DNA from: DATBMY01 sp036554605
GTDB taxonomy: Bacteria; Acidobacteriota; Blastocatellia; UBA7656
DNA: 34,763 nt
Assembly (NCBI GenBank): GCA_036554605.1
Contig: DATBMY010000198.1
Location: 1-34,763, forward strand
Reading direction: 5' to 3'
The notes beneath the pieces were generated by a model. That model saw nothing but the letters and a program-made list of their open reading frames with translations, was not told the DNA's origin and searched no databases. Within the stretch, counting starts at the first letter, position 1. Each line of letters opens with the position of its first letter. A program made the translations under genes and the position numbers. Shown here piece by piece: positions 23,810 through 31,256 of the stretch.

Positions 23810-24589
23810 TTACCGCACGATTCTGTGGGACGGAAGACCTATGTGTATGTGCGCCCCCGTAGCTGAGCCGGGGACGGCATTGCGGAAGGCGAGAAACGGA
23901 ATGCCCATGCTGCGGAGGTAGGAGATGAGCGCCTGTCCTTCGACGCTGTCTGGATGTACGGCTACGTCAACCGAGTTGCGATGATCGAATCCCAGCCGGT
24001 CATGAACTGCTGTCTGCCCGTAAGCGCTCACCGGAAGCGAGCGGCCGAACCGCGCCGAAAAGAAGGTTTGCACCCTGGCAGCGTCGAGAATCGACCATCG
24101 CCCCGCGCCGCTGTAACGGATAAGCGCGGCGGTGGCCTGGTAGGCGTTGCGGCGCGGCTTGGGCATTCTCGCCAGCTGCTCTTCCGCCCTGACCTCGGCC
24201 ACAAGCGTGTCGGTCTCTTCTATCTTCTTGCGCGTCTCTTCGGCATTAAGCCGCGCGGCCTGGAGCAACTGCTCGTCCTTTTCAAGCTCGCGCTTCGAGA
24301 GGATGCTTTGATCGAAAAACGCCTTGCTCCTTGCGAATCGCTCCTCTGCGCCCTTTACCTCTTTCTCTTGAAGCGCGAGCAGCGCCTCAAGCGATTGCTT
24401 ATACTCCGCGGCAGTCGCTATGACCTTGGCCCTGCCTTCGGACTCGCGCTTTTCAAGGGTAGCCAGAGATTCGCGCGGCGGCTTTTTTTTCTGCGCGTGA
24501 ACGCTCGACTGCGGCAGCACGAGAGCGAAGATAATAAACAGTACTCTAACGACCATATCCATATAGCTATTGAGGACTGAGAGAAACAA
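23810..24589 (-). CDS. Exported coiled-coil protein with M15/Hedgehog-type peptidase domain
   Basis: 259 residues. The start is uncertain: TTG at 24589 (AGGA upstream) or ATG at 24562. A signal peptide (VVRVLFIIFALVLPQSSVHA) is followed by a Glu/Lys/Arg-rich coiled coil (about 40-140). The C-terminal domain (about 160-255) has GFDHRNSVDVAVHP and GSATGAHIHIG, giving His, Asp and His as the likely zinc ligands of the Hedgehog/D-Ala-D-Ala peptidase (M15) superfamily. I infer a periplasmic peptidoglycan peptidase or a remote homolog of one. It is 15 bp behind a small beta-rich gene. Confidence 0.75.
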   Translation of the reverse strand: MFLSVLNSYMDMVVRVLFIIFALVLPQSSVHAQKKKPPRESLATLEKRESEGRAKVIATAAEYKQSLEALLALQEKEVKGAEERFARSKAFFDQSILSKRELEKDEQLLQAARLNAEETRKKIEETDTLVAEVRAEEQLARMPKPRRNAYQATAALIRYSGAGRWSILDAARVQTFFSARFGRSLPVSAYGQTAVHDRLGFDHRNSVDVAVHPDSVEGQALISYLRSMGIPFLAFRNAVPGSATGAHIHIGLPSHRIVR

Positions 24590-24604
24590 GCTTGCTCAAT
24601 CCTC

Positions 24605-24862
24605 TCATTCTCCTGTACGGTCCGGCGCGCTCGCCGGTTGCGCTTCTCGCATAATCTTCTTGCCGTCATATCGCTCGGCAAGCCGCCAGCGCTGTACCAT
24701 GACGACGCGCCCATCCGGTTTGAGCCGGATGCTGACTTCATCCTTGCGACCTGGCCGGCCCTCGCGCCCGCGCACTACTATCTCCACGACTTCGCCATAT
24801 CGTATCGCGCCCGAAAATGTCCTGAAGCCTACTACATCTCCAACCCGAACGGTCTTAATCAT
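24605..24862 (-). CDS. Small beta-rich (SH3/Tudor-like) hypothetical protein
   Basis: 85 residues, soluble, with no export signal. The pattern VRVGDVVGFRTFSGAIRYGEVVEIV, then VSIRLKPDGRVVMVQRWRLAERY, suggests five short beta strands of an SH3- or Tudor-like barrel. No family is recognised with confidence. It is 15 bp ahead of the coiled-coil M15-like gene on the same strand. It ends in Gly-Glu, but nothing else is Pup-like. Confidence 0.65.
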   Translation of the reverse strand: MIKTVRVGDVVGFRTFSGAIRYGEVVEIVVRGREGRPGRKDEVSIRLKPDGRVVMVQRWRLAERYDGKKIMREAQPASAPDRTGE

Positions 24863-24948
24863 AAGTCAGGGCCTCACCTGTTATTCTACTATCGAGCGCC
24901 CCGGCTGGGTAGAGAAGCAATGTAGCGAGGAGATAGCACTGCAGAGCA

Positions 24949-25443
24949 TTAGATGACCGCAATGCAGTCGACCTCGATCAACATGCCGCCAAGAAGCTGG
25001 GTGCCGACGGTCGCGCGCGCGGGAAAGTCGGACTTGAAATAGCGCGTGTATATCTCATTCATCTTCGCGAAATTCGATAGGTCCGTCAGGTATACGTTGA
25101 CCTTGACCACGTCTTCGAGCGTCGCGCCCGCGCCTTCGAGTATCGCTTTTACGTTCTCAAGAGTCTGCACGGCATGCTGCTCGAAGCCACCCTCGACGAT
25201 CTTGCGCGTTCGCGGATCGAACGGCCCCTGCCCCGCTACATAGACCGTATTGCCCGCGACAATGGCCTGAGAATAAGGGCCGATGGGCATGGGGGCGCGC
25301 GCGGTCGAGACAACCTTCTTCGACCCCTTCCCTTTAGACTGCGCGCTGCTTGCCTTGGAATTGGCCCCCGAAGCCGATTTCGTGACAGCTGCCGCCGCGA
25401 CGGCGCTGGCGCCCGTCCCCTTTATGAACTTTCGTCGCGTCAT
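24949..25443 (-). CDS. RidA-family protein with Tat-type export signal
   Basis: 164 residues. Residues about 46-164 are a full RidA/YjgF domain: APMPIGPYSQAIVAGNTVYVAGQGP, NVKAILEGAGATLEDVVKVNVYLTDL and FPARATVGTQLLGGMLIEVDCIA, with the catalytic-type Arg in PARATV. RidA enzymes deaminate reactive enamine/imine intermediates. The N-terminal addition (MTRRKFIKGTGASAVAAAAVT) is a twin-arginine signal, followed by a low-complexity Ser/Lys/Gly linker, so this one should act outside the cytoplasm. The start has GGAGG 9 bases upstream. The nearby Tat-exported amine-oxidase-like protein would generate imines, which is a plausible link. Confidence 0.92.
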   Translation of the reverse strand: MTRRKFIKGTGASAVAAAAVTKSASGANSKASSAQSKGKGSKKVVSTARAPMPIGPYSQAIVAGNTVYVAGQGPFDPRTRKIVEGGFEQHAVQTLENVKAILEGAGATLEDVVKVNVYLTDLSNFAKMNEIYTRYFKSDFPARATVGTQLLGGMLIEVDCIAVI

Positions 25444-25481
25444 TCCTTTTATCCTCCATGAATTTAGTATTTGCTCTCGCG

Positions 25482-25895
25482 CTACTCATACAGATTCCTT
25501 AGAACGATCTCCGCCACGCGGCGGGCGTCTTCCTCGAACCGGTTGTCCAGATAAGCAAGCTGGAACGAGCGGTGCTTGAGCAGGTTCTGGAACCAGGAGC
25601 CGAGATATAGCGCCCTGAAACGCCATTTGCCATGCTCGATGTACTGTGCCGTGTGCGTTAGCTCGTGCGCCAGGTTAGCGAGGCCGACCGCCGAAAAAGG
25701 GTCGAACGCGCCGGGCTTGAAGTAGATCACGTTGCGGTCCGTGTAGGCAACGGCCTTCATCGGCACATACCATGGGACGCCTTCGCGTATGCGGACCTCC
25801 CTTAAATCGAGTCCTGGGAAATACGGACCGAGCAACTCTATCGCTTGTTCGGGCAGCGTGACATCCGGCCGCCTTCTTCGATTATTCAATATCAT
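25482..25895 (-). CDS. HExxH metalloprotease-like protein (DUF4157 type)
   Basis: 137 residues, with no signal peptide. The zinc motif HELTH is at 77-81 (LANLAHELTHTAQY), as in DUF4157 proteins. E121 or E122 in NRFEEDARRVAEI is the likely third ligand, matching the family's E-A-D-R-V-A type ending. The upstream segment AVAYTDRNVIYFKPGAFDP also fits the family (a surface strand followed by a Phe-Pro-Gly turn). It is the last gene of the amidoligase group, 41 bp after it. It could process the amidoligase product or partner, which is an inference. Confidence 0.85.
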   Translation of the reverse strand: MILNNRRRRPDVTLPEQAIELLGPYFPGLDLREVRIREGVPWYVPMKAVAYTDRNVIYFKPGAFDPFSAVGLANLAHELTHTAQYIEHGKWRFRALYLGSWFQNLLKHRSFQLAYLDNRFEEDARRVAEIVLRNLYE

Positions 25896-25936
25896 CGACG
25901 CCCGCCGCTATAAGATTTCGCGCGACCCTGCGCGGG

Positions 25937-27229
25937 TCAGCAACGCTCCCATTTATCCAGGTACTTGAGGAGAACGTCAATCGAAAAGAGGTGGCGCGTG
26001 CGGTCATCGTCGCGCCTGAATACGACCTCGCTCCAACCGCGCATCCCAACCGGCGTATAGCGCGCGCCGCCGAGCAGAAGCTTGCGCCCCGAGATAGCGC
26101 GAATCAATACGCGCTCGTAGCGAGAGCGAGCCAGCAGGCTTTCCGGGAAGAGGTTGTCCCACGCACAGAGCCTCCCGACATCCTCGTATTCGGGCGGGCG
26201 GTCGTCCAGGTCGAGAAGCGATGGGGCGCGGCCTTCGATGACCGATTCTATGAGCTTGAAGGTGAAGGGGTCGGAAACTCGCGCGATAGGCCTCCAGAAC
26301 CTCTTGAATACTCTCGCGGCTACCTGGCGCAGGCTGGCGATGAGCTGTTCATCATCCGATTGATGATTGCGGCTACGACGAAGCTCCCAGCACGAATCGT
26401 CTAGCTGGGAAGCGAACGGGTTGGACGGGTAGCAATCGAAGCGCGCCAGCCACCCTTTGCGCGTCGTATGTGGCATCGGCTCATAGCCGCGTATGACCGG
26501 CACGCCGTTCTCTTCGAGCGCCTCTATCTCGAACGAAGGCCATCGCATCACCTCGCGCACGATCCCGGTGATGAGCGTGGCGGTAGCTATCATAAGCGAC
26601 GAGCTGGGCGTGAAGTCGACCGTGACCTCTACGCGGTCCCCGCGCGGGCGCACTCCCACGCCGGTTGAGCGGCGGTTGGTCGCCAGCAGCATCACCGGGA
26701 CCGGCAGTATGTAGGAGAGCAGCAGCGCGAGCTTCTCAATCGTCCGGTGCGCGCCCTGCTGGCAAGCCGGAATCTCGAATGAGATATTGTAGTGCGTGCT
26801 GAAGCCTATGAGTCGGGCGTCGTTTCCGGTGCGGCGTTCCCATTCGTCAAGCTGGGCGCGAACAAAGAGTATCGCCTCCCAAAGCGACCGGCCGGCTCGC
26901 GCGGCGCACCCGCGCTCTATCTCGATGACCGGTGTCGCCACCTCTATCACGCCGGTGTCAAAATAGACCGCGCCGCCCGTAGGAAGGTGATAGGAAGTGC
27001 CCTGCCGGTGCATCAGAGGCTTGCTCATGAAGGCGCGCGGGTCGCCAAATGCATCTTCCGGCGTAACCGGCTCGCCGTTTATGACGAGCGAAAACTCCGA
27101 CTCCATCCCGATCGCCGCAAGCTTTAAGCGCGCCGCGCGCTCGACAGCCGGCGATAGTTTATCGCCAACGGGCGATCCCTTTAATTTATCGCTCACTGCC
27201 AACGGATCCCCGTCCTTGCTCGCTTTCAC
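25937..27229 (-). CDS. Glutamine-synthetase-fold amidoligase, PafA/Dop-like
   Basis: 430 residues from a GTG at 27229 (start uncertain; 14 bp after the previous stop). I see GMESEF (41-46, E43 and E45 as Mg/ATP-binding Glu), LPTGGAVYFDTGVIEVATP (82-100, D91 aligning with the catalytic Asp in PafA's NGARLYLDVGSHPEYATAE), ARAG (110-113), FSTHYNISFE (143-152, like PafA's GCHENYLI), and VEVTVDFTPSSSLMIATATLITGIV (200-224), which matches PafA's [20 protein letters not shown]. This is a carboxylate-amine ligase fold, distantly related to the Pup ligase and deamidase. It is probably not the standard Pup system: no Pup, proteasome or Mpa gene is in the window. The substrate is unknown. Confidence 0.78.
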   Translation of the reverse strand: MKASKDGDPLAVSDKLKGSPVGDKLSPAVERAARLKLAAIGMESEFSLVINGEPVTPEDAFGDPRAFMSKPLMHRQGTSYHLPTGGAVYFDTGVIEVATPVIEIERGCAARAGRSLWEAILFVRAQLDEWERRTGNDARLIGFSTHYNISFEIPACQQGAHRTIEKLALLLSYILPVPVMLLATNRRSTGVGVRPRGDRVEVTVDFTPSSSLMIATATLITGIVREVMRWPSFEIEALEENGVPVIRGYEPMPHTTRKGWLARFDCYPSNPFASQLDDSCWELRRSRNHQSDDEQLIASLRQVAARVFKRFWRPIARVSDPFTFKLIESVIEGRAPSLLDLDDRPPEYEDVGRLCAWDNLFPESLLARSRYERVLIRAISGRKLLLGGARYTPVGMRGWSEVVFRRDDDRTRHLFSIDVLLKYLDKWERC

Positions 27230-27243
27230 AAACGTCTTTGTCG

Positions 27244-27846
27244 CTACTGCTCGCCCGGCGCATCGCGCGGGACCACCGTTACATATCCTATATCGAAATG
27301 GATATGGTCGTCCGCGTAGCCGATGTTATGGCCATAGGGCCGCGTCCAGACACCGGGCAGCGCCTTCGCCGCGATCGAATTGAACCTCTCTATCCTCTCC
27401 TGCTCGTCCAGGTATTCGTCGCCTATCTGGTAAATATTGACCGCCGTCCCCCAATTATGCGGCGAGGCAAATTTCGAGCCCGCATGGCCCGGCGAGCGAT
27501 ACCCGCCGTTGGCCGCGATCCGCACAACCGTATTCACTTCTTGCCTGAAAAGCTCAAGGTACAACGCCAGCAGCGTGACGGCGCAGGGTATATAGCGCGG
27601 GAAGCCTCTTAAGGCTTCGGCCTCGCGAACGTCCGTATCAATGAACTCCCAGAGCGCGAAGTGCGGCGCGAGCTGCGTCTCGCGCGCCGTCTGCCTTGAA
27701 TCGATCTCATAGAAGAAGCGCGGGAGGCGGCGGGCGCGCCCCTCGCGGTCCTCCAGGATCTCGCCGGGGCGCAGCGCCAGGCGATATTTTTCGTCGAGGC
27801 TGAGGGCGTCGACGATCCTCAGCGGGAGCGCGCGGTCGCTGCTCAT
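27244..27846 (-). CDS. M15-type (D-Ala-D-Ala carboxypeptidase/VanY-like) peptidase homolog, altered zinc ligand
   Basis: 200 residues, with no signal peptide. The M15 arrangement is visible: NGGYRSPGH (114-121), SPHNWGTAVNIY (128-139) and DDHIHFD (179-185). The motif SxHxxGxAxD carries Asn (N137) where the zinc-binding Asp is expected (codon AAT). H130, H181 and H183 are kept. It may therefore be inactive, or bind zinc differently. Its ATG overlaps the serine-hydrolase stop by four bases (ATGA), and its stop is 14 bp before the amidoligase start, so the three are tightly coupled. Confidence 0.8.
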   Translation of the reverse strand: MSSDRALPLRIVDALSLDEKYRLALRPGEILEDREGRARRLPRFFYEIDSRQTARETQLAPHFALWEFIDTDVREAEALRGFPRYIPCAVTLLALYLELFRQEVNTVVRIAANGGYRSPGHAGSKFASPHNWGTAVNIYQIGDEYLDEQERIERFNSIAAKALPGVWTRPYGHNIGYADDHIHFDIGYVTVVPRDAPGEQ

Positions 27847-28739
27847 AAAGTCCCCGCCTCCGTATCGGTCTCGATCAGATCGCTGAATATGGCCTTCGAT
27901 ATCCTGGCGATAGTCTCAAGCCGCGAGGATGAGCCGTTCTCGGGCCACTGTGTCAGAATGGCAAGGGCGTAGGGCTTTCGCTTGGGTATAGAAACTACCC
28001 CGGCATCGTGGGCCACGGTCGATATCTCGCCCGTCTTATGCGCAATGCGAGCAACGCTTCGCAGGTTCGAGGGAAGCCCCGCCGGGATGCCGCCGTTGAA
28101 CTCCTGCTGGTTGAGTATGCTCAGCATCTGTTGCGATGAATTGTGGGTGAAGCCGCGCTCGTCCTGTATGGCGCGAAAGAGGCTGAGAAGGCCGCTCGCT
28201 GTAACCATGTTATTTATCCCGGCCTCGAATGCCTTATCGTCCTCTACGCCGCGCAGAAGTCTTATGCCTTCAAGCTTCAACTCCCGTATAAACTTCTCGG
28301 CCCGGTCCAGCCCTACCAGATTGAGCAACAGGTTAGTGGCAAGGTTGCTGCTGGTAACGATCATATGAAAGGCCAGTTCCTGCACGTTCATCGTGCGGCC
28401 GAGCGAGGCGTGGACTTTCGAGTTCGCGTCGCGCGATGTCGGGACGCGGTAGGGCTCGCCGTCGACTATGCTCAGGAAGCGATTGCGCACGTGCACGCGC
28501 GAGCTTAATTGAAAGCATCCCTCTTCGACTGCGCGGAAGACCGCCGCGAGCACAGCTACCTTCACGGTGCTCGCGGCGTGGAACCAGCGGTCGCCGTGAT
28601 AGCTCCACGAAGTATCGGTTTCGTAGTCGTAGAAGGCGGCCGCTACTGCCTCGGCGCCGGCTTCCCTGCCAATCTGCGCTATTAGTCGTTGCAAGCTCTG
28701 GCGCTCTGCCTGCCGTATAATTTCAGCCTCGTCCCGCAT
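27843..28739 (-). CDS. Class A beta-lactamase-like serine hydrolase (PF13354-like)
   Basis: 298 residues from the ATG at 28739, preferred to a GTG at 28826 that would run through an AT-rich regulatory region. It has the complete serine-acylase set: STVK (57-60), SSN (130-132) in place of SDN, and KTG (235-237). RGVEDDKAFEAGINNMVTASGL is typical of the PF13354 hydrolases related to class A beta-lactamases and DD-peptidases. There is no signal peptide with this start, so it would act in the cytoplasm, which is unusual for a beta-lactam hydrolase. It may instead cleave a peptide or amide made by the operon's amidoligase. It is the first gene of the group. Confidence 0.85.
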   Translation of the reverse strand: MRDEAEIIRQAERQSLQRLIAQIGREAGAEAVAAAFYDYETDTSWSYHGDRWFHAASTVKVAVLAAVFRAVEEGCFQLSSRVHVRNRFLSIVDGEPYRVPTSRDANSKVHASLGRTMNVQELAFHMIVTSSNLATNLLLNLVGLDRAEKFIRELKLEGIRLLRGVEDDKAFEAGINNMVTASGLLSLFRAIQDERGFTHNSSQQMLSILNQQEFNGGIPAGLPSNLRSVARIAHKTGEISTVAHDAGVVSIPKRKPYALAILTQWPENGSSSRLETIARISKAIFSDLIETDTEAGTL

Positions 28740-29093
28740 ATATTCTACAGCGGCGGGCGACGGTAAGGTAAGCCGGGCGGCGAAGAGTTTGAGCCGTTTC
28801 GTCAGCCCAAAAGGCCGACTCGTCACAGTTCTGTTTATAAAGAACTTTTCTTACATAAAAATGACTGGCTGCAATTGTTTCGTGTTGTCTTGTGTGAGGC
28901 GGCGAGGCAACGCCAGACCGCCTGCCTAAACGGGCCAGCGACCGTATAAGGCTTCGGGCCTTAGGCGAGCGCGAGCGCCCGCGCACAGTTTCGGCCTTTC
29001 AGCACACTCGTATTAAAGCAGCTAAAGCGCACGGCTTTGTGCTATTTTGTGAGCTGGAGGCGCTGTTTTTGACCTCTCCCGCAGAGACGGCAA
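28740..29093. other. Divergent intergenic region between serine hydrolase and histidine kinase
   Basis: No gene is seen in this 354-bp gap. It contains the LytTR-type direct repeat (28798-28825), an AT-rich tract (28830-28870) with a small inverted repeat GTTCT/AGAAC (28828-28845), and otherwise GC-rich sequence. It probably holds promoters for both directions, but none is clear. Confidence 0.5.
28798..28825 (+). promoter_or_regulatory. Candidate LytTR operator, copy C (upstream of histidine kinase)
   Basis: TTCGTCA (28798-28804) and CTCGTCA (28819-28825) form a direct repeat whose starts are 21 bp apart. It has the same orientation and spacing as the copies before the JAMM-like gene and the receptor gene. 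It lies 268 bp before the kinase ATG and also about 60 bp before the divergent serine-hydrolase ATG, so it could act on either. Confidence 0.5.
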
Positions 29094-30194
29094 ATGGAAT
29101 CACAGAGATTATTAGACCGCCGCTATGTACGCGTCCTGTTGATACTTTTGATATGGACCGTCTTCGGGCTCTTCCTGTGGAGCCAGACGATGCTTGCCTA
29201 CAGCAGGCGCGAACAGCCCGTAAGCGGGCTCAAGATACTCGTCGCCGAGATGTCTTTCGCCTATATCTGGGCGGCGCTCACGCCGCTGACGCTATGGCTC
29301 GCGCGCCGCTTCCCGTTAGAACGCGCAAACTGGCTGCGGGGGGTGGGAGTTCACGTTCTCGCCTCTTTCGTCATAGGGTTTGCCACGCGCGCGTTCCGCG
29401 ACCTGATGTTCATTTATTACGTGCTCGAACTGGACATGTGGATGCCGCTGTCGAGGCTTATCCTCAACGTCTATTTCTTCTTCGACTACGGCGCGATGAT
29501 CTACTGGCTGATACTGCTGATCAGCTACGCGATGAATTATTACCGCCGCGCGCGCGAGGGCGAGGTTCGCGCATCGCGCCTCGAAGCGCAGCTTGCGCTG
29601 GCGCAGCTCCAGGCGCTGAAGATGCAGCTACATCCTCACTTCCTATTCAACACGCTCCACTCCATATCGGCACTCGTGCATAAGAGCCCGGACTCCGCCG
29701 AGAAGATGATCGCGCGGCTTGGAGATTTCCTGCGCCTCACGCTCGACAATGCCGGCACGCAGGAGGTATCGCTGCAACAGGAGATCGAGTTTTTGAAGTG
29801 CTATCTCGAGATCGAGCGCATACGCTTCCGTGACCGGCTCAACGTCAATTTGAAGATAGACCCGCAGGCGCTCAACGCGAGGCTGCCGAACCTTATACTG
29901 CAACCTATTGTCGAGAACGCCATAAAACATGGCATAGCGCCGCGCACGGATTCGGGACGCATCGAGATCGAAGCGAAGCGCCAGGACGGATACCTGCACA
30001 TAATGGTGACCGACAACGGCCCCGGCCTGCCCATGAACGGAAAGACCGGCGGGCTTGTCAAACAGGGCGTAGGACTGGCCAACACCGAGGCAAGACTGCA
30101 ACAGCTATACGGGGATTATCACCGGCTCGACCTTATGAATACATCGAAAGGCGGGCTGACGGTGATCCTTGAGATACCTTTTAACAAGCATTGA
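29094..30194 (+). CDS. LytS/YehU-family sensor histidine kinase
   Basis: 366 residues. Four to five transmembrane helices fill 1 to about 148, with no large periplasmic domain, as in LytS-like sensors of membrane or wall signals. A coiled linker then leads to the His_kinase (PF06580) domain. The phosphoacceptor region is QLHPHFLFNTLHSI (H182 most likely, H180 adjacent). The ATPase has LILQPIVENAIKHGI (N275) and VTDNGPGL (306-312). It pairs with the LytTR regulator 90 bp downstream. The upstream intergenic region contains a copy of the putative LytTR operator, suggesting autoregulation. Confidence 0.94.
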   Translation: MESQRLLDRRYVRVLLILLIWTVFGLFLWSQTMLAYSRREQPVSGLKILVAEMSFAYIWAALTPLTLWLARRFPLERANWLRGVGVHVLASFVIGFATRAFRDLMFIYYVLELDMWMPLSRLILNVYFFFDYGAMIYWLILLISYAMNYYRRAREGEVRASRLEAQLALAQLQALKMQLHPHFLFNTLHSISALVHKSPDSAEKMIARLGDFLRLTLDNAGTQEVSLQQEIEFLKCYLEIERIRFRDRLNVNLKIDPQALNARLPNLILQPIVENAIKHGIAPRTDSGRIEIEAKRQDGYLHIMVTDNGPGLPMNGKTGGLVKQGVGLANTEARLQQLYGDYHRLDLMNTSKGGLTVILEIPFNKH

Positions 30195-30284
30195 GCGCCA
30201 CGCCGGAAGCGTCCGGGATAGAAAATCATACAAAATCGAACCTGCTCGAACGTTCCTTCGTTAAAGACCGAGGGGAGCGTTCAC

Positions 30285-31064
30285 ATGACAGGCTCAAAGT
30301 GTATTCGTACTCTGATAGTTGATGACGAATCTCTCGCACGCGAGCGCATACGCGACATGCTGGCCGAAGACCCGGAGATAGAGATACTTGAAGAATGCGC
30401 TAACGGTGAGGAAGCGCTCGAAGCAATAGAGAAGCATTCGCCGGATTTGATATTTCTCGATGTCGAGATGCCGGGCATGGACGGGTTCGCGGTGATCGAA
30501 GAGTTAGATGCCGAAAGCATGCCCGCCATTGTCTTCGTCACCGCTTACGATCAGTACGCCGTGCGCGCCTTTGAGGTCTATGCGCTTGATTACCTGCTCA
30601 AGCCGTTTGACCGGGAGCGATTCGACAAGGCGCTCGAGCGGGCGAAGTCCCACATAGTAACCGAGAAGAGCGAGAACATGAGCCGCCGCATCCTCGACGC
30701 GCTCGAACAGATAAAGAGCAAGCCCGCCCACCTTGAGCGGCTCGTTATAAAGATGAACGGGCACATCTTTTTTGTCAGGGCCGAAGAGATTGACTGGCTC
30801 GAAGCCGAGGGCAATTACGTTCGGCTGCACACGGGGAAAGAGTCTTACCTGTTGCGCGACACGATCAGCGCGCTCGAATCGCAGCTCGACCCGAAGCGTT
30901 TCGTTCGCGTCCACCGCTCCGCCATTGTCAACATAGACCGCATACAGGAGCTTCAGCCGTGGTTCCACGGCGAATACCGCATAATACTGCGCGAAGGCGT
31001 TCAGCTCACGCTGTCGCGCAGCTATAAAGAAAAACTCCACGAGATACTCGGACGGCCGCTGTAG
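30285..31064 (+). CDS. LytTR-family DNA-binding response regulator
   Basis: 259 residues. The receiver domain (about 7-125) has the acidic pair DD (13-14), the phosphorylated D59 in LIFLDVEMPGMDG, and FVTAYDQYAVRAFEVYALDYLLKPF. The LytTR DNA-binding domain (about 155-257) has EEIDWLEAEGNYVRLHTG, RFVRVHRSAIVNIDRI and ILREGVQLTLSRSYKEKL. LytTR proteins bind two direct repeats of about 9 bp one helical period apart; repeats with 21-bp spacing occur at three places near this gene. GAGGGGAG lies upstream of the ATG. The likely partner is the adjacent kinase. Confidence 0.95.
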   Translation: MTGSKCIRTLIVDDESLARERIRDMLAEDPEIEILEECANGEEALEAIEKHSPDLIFLDVEMPGMDGFAVIEELDAESMPAIVFVTAYDQYAVRAFEVYALDYLLKPFDRERFDKALERAKSHIVTEKSENMSRRILDALEQIKSKPAHLERLVIKMNGHIFFVRAEEIDWLEAEGNYVRLHTGKESYLLRDTISALESQLDPKRFVRVHRSAIVNIDRIQELQPWFHGEYRIILREGVQLTLSRSYKEKLHEILGRPL

Positions 31065-31074
31065 GCTACGGCGG

Positions 31075-31132
31075 CTCGTCATGCCTTTAGCCTGACTCGT
31101 CACTACGCCCGCCTTATTCATCCCAAACCTGT
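31075..31132 (+). promoter_or_regulatory. Candidate LytTR operator, copy A (upstream of JAMM-like gene)
   Basis: CTCGTCA at 31075-31081 and again at 31096-31102 (21-bp period) are followed 13 bases later by ATTCATCCCAAACCTGT (31116-31132). The same block, in the same order and spacing, occurs before the receptor gene, and the similarity continues through CTAAACT (31154-31160). It is about 155 bp before the JAMM-like ATG. Confidence 0.6.
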
Positions 31133-31256
31133 TCTCGCACTCAAGAGATTAAACTAAACTCTCGCCGTATTACTTCATCACTTCGGGGCGGAATAGAGCA
31201 AACATAAATGGCCGCGATCCTCGCCATTGGGATCTGACGGCCTGGGGGGGGCAGCG

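Noticed and set aside
24605..24862. Pup-like tag for the PafA-like ligase
   Set aside because: The small protein ends in Gly-Glu, but it is beta-rich, not disordered, and lacks the Pup GG[EQ] C-terminus.
28740..28826. N-terminal extension of the serine hydrolase from a GTG at 28826
   Set aside because: The extension has no signal peptide, would cross the LytTR-type repeat and AT-rich DNA, and the ATG at 28739 retains all motifs.
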